Below the pieces are notes generated by a model that was not told the DNA's origin, did not search any database, and saw nothing but the letters and a program-made list of their open reading frames with translations. From assembly GCA_002314645.1 (NCBI GenBank), contig DCGS01000055.1, positions 1 through 5,445 of the forward strand: 5,445 bases of DNA, in the 5' to 3' direction. The position numbers were made by a program, and so were the translations under genes. This document shows, piece by piece, positions 1 through 4,776 of this stretch. Positions within the stretch are counted from its first letter, which is position 1. Each line of letters opens with the position of its first letter. This DNA comes from Ruminococcaceae bacterium UBA1772. GTDB taxonomy: Bacteria > Bacillota > Clostridia > Oscillospirales > Acutalibacteraceae.

Positions 1-90
1 CCAACACCAAGCAAGTATGTTAAAATTACGCTTCGTAAAAAAGACAAAGCTTACTACGTAAGCGCAATCCAGGCCACTGACGTGGCCTGA
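1..90 (+). CDS. C-terminal end of an unidentified protein (partial)
   Basis: Frame 1 is open from the window edge to TGA at 88-90 and encodes 29 residues, beginning PTPSKYVKITLRKKD and ending SAIQATDVA. The lysine-rich, beta-strand-like composition (KYVKITLRKK, AYYVSAIQ) reads like a real protein end, and a hairpin plus a downstream intrinsic terminator at 156-195 fit the 3' end of a + strand gene. I do not recognise the family from so short a tail. The last codons lie inside a perfect 8-bp stem-loop (70-89), and the stop codon is 2 nt from the first repeat of the RAYT locus. The gene is convergent with the AbrB-family gene at 1367-1615. That this is coding is likely; its function is unknown. 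Confidence 0.55.
   Translation, partial: PTPSKYVKITLRKKDKAYYVSAIQATDVA
70..89. other. Perfect 8-bp stem-loop over the stop codon of the upstream gene
   Basis: CAGGCCAC (70-77) pairs fully with GTGGCCTG (82-89) around a TGAC loop. No T-run follows, so alone it is not a classical intrinsic terminator. GGGGACGG of repeat unit A begins 3 nt later. The equivalent position before every other repeat unit in this window also carries a stem-loop. Confidence 0.6.
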
Positions 91-92
91 TT

Positions 93-140
93 GGGGACGG
101 TTCTGTTTTCGTGCAAAAATGCACGATTTAGGGACAGACC
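93..140 (+). repeat. REP-like unit A (outer left)
   Basis: The unit starts GGGGACGGTTCTG, contains a perfect 6-bp hairpin CGTGCAAAAATGCACG (110-125) and ends AGGGACAGACC. GGT(T)CTGT at 99-106 can pair with ACAGACC at 134-140, leaving a one-base bulge, so the whole unit can fold as a long imperfect hairpin. The reverse complement of A' (1225-1273) matches it except for the 4-nt loop, position 130 and the last bases. Confidence 0.85.
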
Positions 141-155
141 TTGAGGTGAAAAATG

Positions 156-195
156 AAAGCTTCTCTCGTGTTCGAGGGAAGCTTTTTTTGTTTTT
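156..195 (+). terminator. Intrinsic terminator of the upstream gene, between units A and B
   Basis: AAAGCTTCTCTCG (156-168) pairs with CGAGGGAAGCTTT (173-185) through 13 pairs, including one G-T, around a TGTT loop. TTTTGTTTTT follows at 186-195. This is a strong + strand terminator and the likely transcript end of the gene stopping at 90. It has the same position and the same TTTTTTGTTTTTGGGGACGG trailer as the right-hand hairpin (1189-1217 read on the minus strand), but a different stem sequence. Confidence 0.75.
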
Positions 196-243
196 GGGGA
201 CGGTTCTTTTATGATGCATTTTTGTTCTATTTGGGGACAGGCT
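196..243 (+). repeat. REP-like unit B (inner left, degenerate core)
   Basis: GGGGACGGTTCT at 196-207 and GGGGACAGGCT at 233-243 match the ends of the other units, in the same orientation as A. The core, ATGATGCATTTTTG and following bases, no longer forms the clean 6-bp hairpin seen in A, A' and C. Its inverted partner is B' at 1133-1180. Similarity seems to run past the unit end (ATGTGGCTTGAAA here; AATGTGCTTTAAA on the minus strand beside B'). Confidence 0.8.
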
Positions 244-309
244 ATGTGGCTTGAAAATTGGAGATAACGACCATTCATTCCCCAATTTAAACCTTTCAAT
301 CCATTTTGA

Positions 310-338
310 TTGACGGCCCTGCTTTTTGCTGATATTTT
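310..338 (+). promoter_or_regulatory. Candidate sigma-A-type promoter of the RAYT gene
   Basis: TTGACG (310-315) and TATTTT (333-338) are 17 nt apart and match the vegetative consensus at 5/6 and 4/6 positions. Transcription would start near 345 and leave a leader of about 27 nt before the ATG at 372. This is a by-eye match in A+T-rich DNA, so it is moderate evidence only. Confidence 0.4.
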
Positions 339-357
339 CATATCAAATATTTGTTGA

Positions 358-364
358 AAGAAGG
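358..364 (+). promoter_or_regulatory. Ribosome binding site that selects the ATG at 372
   Basis: AAGAAGG lies 7 nt before the ATG at 372. The longer reading frame would start at TTG 351, which lies upstream of this site, so the ATG is preferred and the protein has 245 rather than 252 residues. Confidence 0.7.
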
Positions 365-371
365 CTGTTCA

Positions 372-1109
372 ATGGCACGTGAACCTCGTATAACCTCGGA
401 GTATATTCACTTAATGTGGAGAGGAATAGGTAAACAAATTATCTTTGAGGATAATGCAGATTATAAGTTTTTTCTTAGTAAGTTGAAAATGTATAGTAAT
501 CAGACGAATGTGATCATTTTGTGTTATTGTTTAATGGATAATCATATACATATGCTAGTTTATGATAGAGAAAAGCATGTTTCTGCTTTTATGTGCAAAT
601 TAGGGACATGCTATGCTCATTATTTTAATGATAAATATGGTCGTGTTGGTCATTTGTTTCAAGATAGGTTTAAAAGCCAAAATGTGTTATCTGAACGACA
701 ATTAATTACTACTTTCCGATATATATTAAATAATCCAGCAAAAGCTGGCGTTGCAAGAGCAGATAGATATCGTTGGTCTAGTTATAAGGAATATGGTAAG
801 AGAGGTGGCATTACTGATACAACTTTAATTCGTAAGCTGATTGGGAGCAAATCAGATCTTGATTTGCTTTTAGGAAAAAGTGAAGAGACAGATGACATGG
901 ATTATGACACTTTCCATACGTATAATCGTGCTATAGACATAATACACAACCAATTGCAGCTTTCGAGTGGAACGCAAATTAAGACATTTTCTAAAGAGAA
1001 GCGCAACGAAATGTTAAAAATATTAAGAGATTATGGATTTTCTTTTTATGAAATTGAACGGCTAACAGGAATTCCTAAAACAATAATTAGCAGGGCTGTA
1101 AAAGAATAA
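372..1109 (+). CDS. REP-associated tyrosine transposase (Y1_Tnp / RAYT family)
   Basis: A 245-residue single-strand DNA endonuclease/transposase of the IS200-like Y1 HUH superfamily (Transposase_17, PF01797). The HUH metal site is seen in CLMDNHIHMLV, with H58 and H60. The family block GHLFQDRFKSQ follows at 93-103, then RYILNNPAKAG at 116-126, where Y117 is the likely nucleophile by analogy with other RAYTs (inferred). WSSY at 135-138 is also typical. The C-terminal part, about 210-245, looks like a helix-turn-helix (FYEIERLTGIPKTIISRAVK), as in longer Firmicute members, and may recognise the repeats. The frame is intact with all key residues, so the enzyme is probably functional. The gene appears more A+T-rich than its neighbours, which suggests different ancestry. 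It is flanked by inverted REP-like units, its likely substrates, and followed by a terminator at 1187-1223. Family assignment is sure; current mobility is not known. Confidence 0.93.
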   Translation: MAREPRITSEYIHLMWRGIGKQIIFEDNADYKFFLSKLKMYSNQTNVIILCYCLMDNHIHMLVYDREKHVSAFMCKLGTCYAHYFNDKYGRVGHLFQDRFKSQNVLSERQLITTFRYILNNPAKAGVARADRYRWSSYKEYGKRGGITDTTLIRKLIGSKSDLDLLLGKSEETDDMDYDTFHTYNRAIDIIHNQLQLSSGTQIKTFSKEKRNEMLKILRDYGFSFYEIERLTGIPKTIISRAVKE

Positions 1110-1132
1110 AAATGTCATTTAAAGCACATTCA

Positions 1133-1180
1133 AGCCTGTCCCCAAATGATGCAAAAATGCTCGAAAATAGAACCGTCCCC
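1133..1180 (-). repeat. REP-like unit B' (inner right, inverted, degenerate core)
   Basis: AGCCTGTCCCC (1133-1143) and AGAACCGTCCCC (1169-1180) are the reverse complements of the unit ends. The core TGATGCAAAAATGCTCGA pairs only over the first few bases next to the loop, so it is degraded like that of B. The unit begins about 23 nt after the transposase stop codon. Confidence 0.8.
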
Positions 1181-1186
1181 AAAAAC

Positions 1187-1223
1187 AAAAAACTCCTCTC
1201 AAAACGAGAGGAGTTTTATTTTT
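1187..1223. terminator. Bidirectional intrinsic terminator between the transposase and the AbrB-family gene
   Basis: AAAACTCCTCTC (1189-1200) pairs perfectly with GAGAGGAGTTTT (1206-1217) around AAAAC. The + strand continues TTTTATTTTT, ending the transposase transcript. The minus strand has GTTTTTTGTTTTT, which can stop transcripts arriving from the AbrB-family gene. Confidence 0.85.
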
Positions 1224-1224
1224 C

Positions 1225-1273
1225 AAGTCTGTCCCCAAATCGTGCAAAAATGCACGAAAACAGAACCGTCCCC
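1225..1273 (-). repeat. REP-like unit A' (outer right, inverted)
   Basis: AAGTCTGTCCCC at 1225-1236 and AGAACCGTCCCC at 1262-1273 bracket the perfect hairpin CGTGCAAAAATGCACG (1241-1256). The flanks are inverted relative to unit A, but the hairpin loop reads AAAA on the + strand in both copies. Confidence 0.85.
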
Positions 1274-1291
1274 AAAAGGCCCGAAGGGCCT
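1274..1291 (-). terminator. Candidate intrinsic terminator of the AbrB-family gene
   Basis: Read on the minus strand, AGGCCC pairs with GGGCCT around TTC (1277-1291), followed by a T-run of only three or four bases before GGGG of unit A'. The stem is strong and G+C-rich, but the T-run is short, so termination may be partial and backed up by the hairpin at 1187-1223. A second, weaker inverted repeat lies just to the right: GGACGGA 1297-1303 with TCCGTCC 1319-1325. Confidence 0.45.
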
Positions 1292-1316
1292 GCACTGGAC
1301 GGAGTGAACTGACGTT

Positions 1317-1364
1317 AGTCCGTCCCACGTCGGCACAAAAATGTGCCTGTAGAGAACCGTCCCC
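1317..1364 (-). repeat. REP-like unit C (extra right-hand copy, next to the AbrB-family gene)
   Basis: AGTCCGTCCCA (1317-1327) corresponds to the AGTCTGTCCCC end of A', and AGAACCGTCCCC (1353-1364) is identical to the common end. The hairpin GGCACAAAAATGTGCC (1332-1347) has the same loop as A' and a 6-bp stem, but a different stem sequence. It has no left-hand partner in this window, although the true left boundary could be hidden inside the upstream gene's end. Confidence 0.75.
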
Positions 1365-1366
1365 GG

Positions 1367-1615
1367 TTAGGCCATTTGGCCGAGCTTCTTTGCGCAGGTT
1401 GCGCAAACTTTGATGTCATTGTATTCAATGATGTCATCCATTGAACCGCAGAAGATGCAAGCTGGAGCATATTTGCGGAGAACAATTGTATCTTCATGTG
1501 TGAACATTTCTACTGCTGCATTTTCGCCAAGGAGTGAGAATTCACGTCTGAGTTCTTTAGGTACTACAAGTCTACCTGCTTCGTCAATGTGACGTACAAT
1601 TCCTGTTGATTTCAT
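1367..1615 (-). CDS. AbrB-family transcriptional regulator with C-terminal zinc ribbon
   Basis: 82 residues. Residues 1-49 form an AbrB/SpoVT swapped-hairpin DNA-binding domain: MKSTGIVRHIDEAGRLVVPK and ELRREF match the start of Bacillus AbrB closely, including the basic residues of the DNA-contacting face. Residues 53-74 carry C53-x2-C56 and C71-x2-C74, a likely zinc ribbon that replaces the Bacillus C-terminal oligomerisation domain, an arrangement common in Clostridia. Such proteins are small homo-oligomeric DNA-binding regulators of transition-state and sporulation genes; the exact targets here are unknown. AAAGGAAGT (minus strand, 1622-1630) is a good ribosome binding site 6-7 nt before the start. 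The gene is divergent from spmA with a shared 152-bp control region and convergent with the RAYT locus. A perfect 8-bp stem-loop (1389-1407) lies in its 3' part. I give no symbol because Clostridia carry several paralogues. Confidence 0.9.
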   Translation of the reverse strand: MKSTGIVRHIDEAGRLVVPKELRREFSLLGENAAVEMFTHEDTIVLRKYAPACIFCGSMDDIIEYNDIKVCATCAKKLGQMA

Positions 1616-1629
1616 TCAATTACTTCCTT

Positions 1630-1730
1630 TACCAATATATTATGACATAATAATACCAAAAATAACCATTTAAGTCAATATATATTATTTGTGGTAAATT
1701 TATTGCACTATATATTGATTTATATTGGTA
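1630..1730. promoter_or_regulatory. Candidate shared operator region between the AbrB-family gene and spmA
   Basis: TACCAATATA (1630-1639) is the exact inverse of TATATTGGTA (1721-1730). TGGTA occurs four times: on the minus strand at 1630-1634 and 1654-1658, and on the + strand at 1692-1696 and 1726-1730. Bacillus AbrB favours paired TGGNA motifs. A perfect 15-bp palindrome TATTATGACATAATA (1638-1652) overlaps the regulator's -10 box and probable start site. Autoregulation and control of spmA are inferred. The region is very A+T-rich, which raises the chance of accidental matches. Confidence 0.45.
1650..1678 (-). promoter_or_regulatory. Sigma-A-type promoter of the AbrB-family gene
   Basis: On the minus strand TTGACT (1678-1673) and TATTAT (1655-1650) are separated by exactly 17 nt, with A+T-rich DNA upstream. 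Both boxes match the vegetative consensus at 5 of 6 positions. The start would fall near 1643, giving a leader of about 28 nt. Confidence 0.75.
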
Positions 1731-1748
1731 CGAAATAATTCATAGTAT
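1720..1748 (+). promoter_or_regulatory. Candidate sigma-E-type sporulation promoter of spmA
   Basis: TTATATT (1720-1726) and CATAGTAT (1741-1748) are 14 nt apart and resemble the mother-cell sigma-E consensus (kmATATT, then CATACAmT), matching 6/7 and 6/8 positions. In Bacillus subtilis spmAB is part of a sigma-E-controlled operon. Against it, the start would fall near 1755, inside the GGGGTGA ribosome binding site (1753-1759), which would shorten the leader too much. Clear sigma-A boxes were not found on this strand. Confidence 0.4.
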
Positions 1749-1767
1749 TTATGGGGTGAATTCATAA

Positions 1768-2358
1768 ATGATGAATTATATTTGGGCAGGTATGCTCGTG
1801 TTCTCGTTTATTTCTGCGGCGTTCTTTGGAAATATGCAGGAGATGTCTGACGGTATTGTAAAAGCTGCAGAGGATAGCATTGAAATAGTGCTGGAGCTTG
1901 GCGGCATTTTAATGCTGTGGAGTGGCGTTATGGCAGTCGCAAAAGAGGCGGGGCTTATGGATAAGATTGCAAGGCTGTTGTCGCCAGTTATAAGAATTGT
2001 GTTTCCAAAGGTGGAGCCGAAGTCGGAAACGGCGTCTCTGATTTCTATGAATATAACGGCGAACTTGTTGGGACTTGGCAGTGCAGCCACTCCACTTGGG
2101 ATAAAGGCAATGGAGAAGCTGTACGAAGAGGGGGGAAGGAAGAGGTATGCGACGGATGAAATGATTAGGTTTGTTGTAATAAACACAGCTGCGCTTAAGG
2201 TTATTCCAACAACTATTGCAATGTTTCGGCAAGAAGCGGGAGCAAAGGTGCCTATGGATATTCTTCCAGCGTCCCTCTTTGCAAGCGGGGCATCGCTCCT
2301 CTCCGGTCTTCTTATGGCAGCGGTTTTAAGTAAAATATTTAGGCCAAAGGGGGAATGA
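1768..2358 (+). CDS. spmA: Spore maturation protein A
   Basis: 196 residues, the same length as Bacillus subtilis SpmA as I recall it. It is a polytopic membrane protein of the nucleoside-recognition (Gate) domain family, needed with SpmB for dehydration of the spore core and hence heat resistance; the molecular activity is not settled. Hydrophobic segments are seen near 3-20, 41-57, 132-152 and 166-188. The conserved block NITANLLGLGSAATPLGIKAM (95-115) and the later VINTAALKVIPTTIA (137-151) match the family. The ATG at 1768 is chosen because GGGGTGA lies 8 nt upstream; a second ATG follows at once, so the start could shift by one codon. The gene is directly followed by spmB with no gap. 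Regulation is discussed at the candidate sigma-E-type promoter. Confidence 0.95.
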   Translation: MMNYIWAGMLVFSFISAAFFGNMQEMSDGIVKAAEDSIEIVLELGGILMLWSGVMAVAKEAGLMDKIARLLSPVIRIVFPKVEPKSETASLISMNITANLLGLGSAATPLGIKAMEKLYEEGGRKRYATDEMIRFVVINTAALKVIPTTIAMFRQEAGAKVPMDILPASLFASGASLLSGLLMAAVLSKIFRPKGE

Positions 2359-2883
2359 ATGGTGGCTATAGTTGGTGCACTTGTAATGCCCGTAATGCTT
2401 TGTGGCATTTTACTTTATGGCCTTTTTAAGAGGGTAAACGTCTTCGACGTTTTCCTAGAGGGGGTTATGGACGGCGGAAAGACTGCCGTGTCTATTTTAC
2501 CCGCCCTCATGGCGCTGGTCCTTTCGGTGACGCTCCTGAAAGAGTCGGGCGCACTAAATGTCATGGTCAAAGTCCTAGACCCTGTGTCGACACGGCTTGG
2601 CATTCCGCCTGAAATATCCCCACTCACGCTCCTTTGTCCAATATCTGGAAGCGGAGCGCTTTCAATGTACAGGGAAATACTGAATACGTATGGTGTAGAC
2701 AACATAGTGGAAAGAACTGCATCTGTAATCATGTGTTCAACAGAGACCACATTCTATGCGGTGGCAATCTATTTCGGTGGAATAAACATTAAGGAAATTC
2801 GCTACACGTTGCCCGCAGCCCTTACGGCGGATTTCACTTCGTTTGTTGTGTCATCTTTTTTAGTCCGCCTTATATACGGATGA
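2359..2883 (+). CDS. spmB: Spore maturation protein B
   Basis: 174 residues, close to the usual length of about 175-180. It is the second Gate-domain membrane protein of the SpmAB pair, acting with SpmA in spore core dehydration. Hydrophobic segments lie near 3-21, 46-60, 132-140 and 150-172. Family signatures are CPISGSGALSMYREIL (93-108) and CSTETTFYAVAIYFGG (126-141). The start ATG follows the spmA stop TGA with 0 nt between them, and AAAGGGGG at the end of spmA (2346-2353) serves as ribosome binding site, so the two are almost certainly translated from one message, probably in matched amounts. No terminator is seen after its stop codon, so some transcription may continue into the radical SAM gene. 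Confidence 0.95.
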   Translation: MVAIVGALVMPVMLCGILLYGLFKRVNVFDVFLEGVMDGGKTAVSILPALMALVLSVTLLKESGALNVMVKVLDPVSTRLGIPPEISPLTLLCPISGSGALSMYREILNTYGVDNIVERTASVIMCSTETTFYAVAIYFGGINIKEIRYTLPAALTADFTSFVVSSFLVRLIYG

Positions 2884-2892
2884 GGTTTTGTA

Positions 2893-2901
2893 TGGTATAA
2901 T
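2893..2901 (+). promoter_or_regulatory. Extended -10 promoter for the radical SAM / DUF2344 genes
   Basis: TGGTATAAT contains a perfect TATAAT box with the TGn extension. No good -35 box lies 16-18 nt upstream (the region is the end of spmB), which is typical of extended -10 promoters. The start would be near 2908, giving a leader of about 27 nt. Confidence 0.55.
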
Positions 2902-2934
2902 ATGTGGCATATTTTGTAAAAGGTTGGGTAATAA

Positions 2935-4776
2935 ATGGATCCAAAAATTGAAAGGGCTTTGACTAAGGTTCAAAAGCCAGGCAGATACACTGGCGGTGAG
3001 CTTAATAGCTGTCAAAAAGACCCAAGCACCGTGGACATAAGGTTTGCGTTCTGCTTCCCAGATACATATGAAATAGGTATGTCACACCTCGGCATGAAAA
3101 TTCTCTACTCATTAATAAATGAGCGGAGCGATTCATACTGCGAACGTGTGTTTGCCCCTTGGGTAGACATGGAAGAGGAAATGAAAAAGAACGACATAAA
3201 ACTCTTCTCTTGTGAAACCAAGACCGCACTCGACGAGTTCGACGTAATAGGTTTCACACTTCAGTATGAACTTTCTTTTTCAACAATACTCAGTATGCTT
3301 ATGCAGGGTGGAGTGCCTGTTCTGTCAAAGGACAGACATGAACTGAAGAATCTTGTTGTTGCAGGTGGTCCTTGCGCCTCAAACCCAGAACCTATTGCCG
3401 ACTTCGTCGACATCTTCCAGCTTGGAGACGGCGAAGAAATGATGATGGACTTCTTAGACCTTTACAAAAAGCATAAAAAACTTGGAAGCACTAAGGAAGA
3501 GTTCCTTAAAGAAGCCGTAAAAATAGACGGCCTTTACGTTCCAAGCTTTTATGATATTACATATAAAGAAGACGGAACTATTGACGCGGTTGTACCAAAG
3601 AATGGTGCTCCTGAAAAGGTTAAAAAGCGCGTTGTTGCAGACATGAATACCGCGCACTACCCAGACAAGTTCATAGTTCCGTATATTGAAATAGTACACG
3701 ACAGAGTCGTGACAGAACTCTTCCGTGGTTGCATCCGCGGATGCCGCTTCTGCCAGGCAGGCTTCCTATATAGACCAATTAGAGAAAAGAGTGCGGATGT
3801 AATAAATGAACAGGCAAAGAGCCTGTGCGATTCATCAGGTTATGATGAAATTTCACTCACATCTCTTTCAACAAGCGACTACACAGAAATTCAGCCACTC
3901 CTTTCAGATATGATTGACTGGACACAGGACAGAAAAATAAATATTTCTCTTCCTTCACTCCGTGTAGACAATTTCTCAGACGAGCTTGTTGAAAAACTGA
4001 AGCTCATTCGTAAGAGTGGTCTTACATTTGCTCCAGAGGCTGGATCGCAGAGACTCAGAGATGCCATAAACAAGAATATTACTGAAGAGGAAATCATGTC
4101 GACAGTCCGCATTGCATTCCAAAGTGGATGGAGCACCGTAAAGCTTTACTTCATGCTCGGACTTCCAACAGAGACAATGGAGGACCTTGACGCCATCCTT
4201 GAACTCTGCAGAAAAATTGTAACAGAGTACTACCATACTCCAAATAGACCAAAGGGACGCCCAGTACAAATAAATGTCAGTGCGTCATCCTTTGTTCCAA
4301 AGCCATTCACGCCGTTCCAGTGGGAACCACAGGACTCAGAGGAAGTCCTTGACGAAAAACGTGAATACTTAAAGAGCCAGGTAATGGGTACTAAAATCCG
4401 TATGTCAGCTCACAAGATAAACACTGTATTCCTTGAAGCCGTATTTGCAAGAGGAGACAGAAAGCTTGCTCCAGTAATTTTGGAGGCTGTAAACAGAGGA
4501 TGCCATCTTGACTCATGGGACGAGCAGTTCCAATTTGAAACCTGGATGCAGGTGTTCGAGGACCTTGGAATTGACCCTAAGTTCTACTCAAACAGAAAAC
4601 GTGAGTATTCAGAAATACTCCCTTGGGACCATCTTGACTTCGGCGTAACAAAGGAATTCCTTATGCGTGAAAACGAAAAGTCAAAGGAGAGTAAAACAAC
4701 ACCACACTGCAGAATTAAGTGTGCAGCATGCGGTGCAAATAGGCTGAACGGAGGTAATTGCGATGCAAAATCTTAG
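2935..4776 (+). CDS. B12-binding-domain radical SAM protein (TIGR03960-type)
   Basis: 613 residues. Residues about 30-180 form a cobalamin-binding-like Rossmann domain (FCFPDTYEIGMSHLGMKIL; FQLGDGEEMM) without an obvious DxHxxG motif, so cobalamin binding is not assured. The radical SAM core holds the 4Fe-4S motif C266-x3-C270-x2-C273 (FRGCIRGCRFCQAG), followed by FAPEAGSQRLRDAINKN (365-381) and KLYFMLGLPTET (403-414), as in YgiQ-like enzymes. The C-terminal tail has another Cys cluster, C592-x3-C596-x2-C599 with C609, a probable extra metal site. The substrate and reaction are unknown to me. The family is typically paired with a DUF2344 gene, as here, and in Clostridia often lies near ribonuclease G and ribosomal protein genes, which hints at an RNA- or translation-related role (inference). 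The ribosome binding site is poor: AAAGG lies about 12 nt upstream, with GGTTGGG closer. The frame is intact. Confidence 0.92.
   Translation: MDPKIERALTKVQKPGRYTGGELNSCQKDPSTVDIRFAFCFPDTYEIGMSHLGMKILYSLINERSDSYCERVFAPWVDMEEEMKKNDIKLFSCETKTALDEFDVIGFTLQYELSFSTILSMLMQGGVPVLSKDRHELKNLVVAGGPCASNPEPIADFVDIFQLGDGEEMMMDFLDLYKKHKKLGSTKEEFLKEAVKIDGLYVPSFYDITYKEDGTIDAVVPKNGAPEKVKKRVVADMNTAHYPDKFIVPYIEIVHDRVVTELFRGCIRGCRFCQAGFLYRPIREKSADVINEQAKSLCDSSGYDEISLTSLSTSDYTEIQPLLSDMIDWTQDRKINISLPSLRVDNFSDELVEKLKLIRKSGLTFAPEAGSQRLRDAINKNITEEEIMSTVRIAFQSGWSTVKLYFMLGLPTETMEDLDAILELCRKIVTEYYHTPNRPKGRPVQINVSASSFVPKPFTPFQWEPQDSEEVLDEKREYLKSQVMGTKIRMSAHKINTVFLEAVFARGDRKLAPVILEAVNRGCHLDSWDEQFQFETWMQVFEDLGIDPKFYSNRKREYSEILPWDHLDFGVTKEFLMRENEKSKESKTTPHCRIKCAACGANRLNGGNCDAKS

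Larger units (their letters stand above)
93..1364 (+). mobile_element. RAYT locus: Y1 transposase gene with nested inverted REP-like repeats
   Basis: The segment begins with GGGGACGGTTCT (93-104) and ends with its exact reverse complement AGAACCGTCCCC (1353-1364). Within it lie units A (93-140) and B (196-243), the transposase (372-1109), then inverted units B' (1133-1180), A' (1225-1273) and C (1317-1364). Stem-loops separate the units. RAYTs are single-strand HUH transposases associated with dispersed palindromic repeats. They are often not independently mobile, so this may be a domesticated gene with its cognate repeats rather than an insertion sequence that still moves. The boundaries are the repeat ends I can see. 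No target-site duplication is evident, nor expected for this chemistry. Confidence 0.75.

Noticed and set aside
54..341. 95-residue minus strand frame across units A and B
   Set aside because: It runs through repeats and a terminator and contains the same repeat-derived peptide; no ribosome binding site support.
351..371. TTG start at 351 for the transposase
   Set aside because: The ribosome binding site AAGAAGG (358-364) lies downstream of this TTG and 7 nt before the ATG at 372.
1112..1312. 66-residue + strand reading frame after the transposase
   Set aside because: It consists of translated repeat units B' and A' and the terminator, with the repeated peptide ENRTVPK arising from AGAACCGTCCCC. 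No ribosome binding site or family similarity.
93..1364. CRISPR-like array of repeated units
   Set aside because: The five units have irregular spacing, differ in orientation and surround a transposase; there are no uniform spacers and no cas genes.
93..1364. Classical DDE transposon with terminal inverted repeats
   Set aside because: The protein is a Y1 HUH enzyme, which does not use such ends, and no flanking target duplication is seen.
1119..1406. 95-residue minus strand frame across units B' to C
   Set aside because: Low-complexity translation of the repeats that overlaps the end of the AbrB-family gene; not a gene.
1776..2408. 210-residue minus strand frame opposite spmA
   Set aside because: Shadow of spmA, which has clear family motifs and a ribosome binding site on the + strand.
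2884..2934. Cobalamin riboswitch before the B12-binding radical SAM gene
   Set aside because: Only 51 nt are available, too short for such an aptamer, and no B12-box-like sequence is seen.
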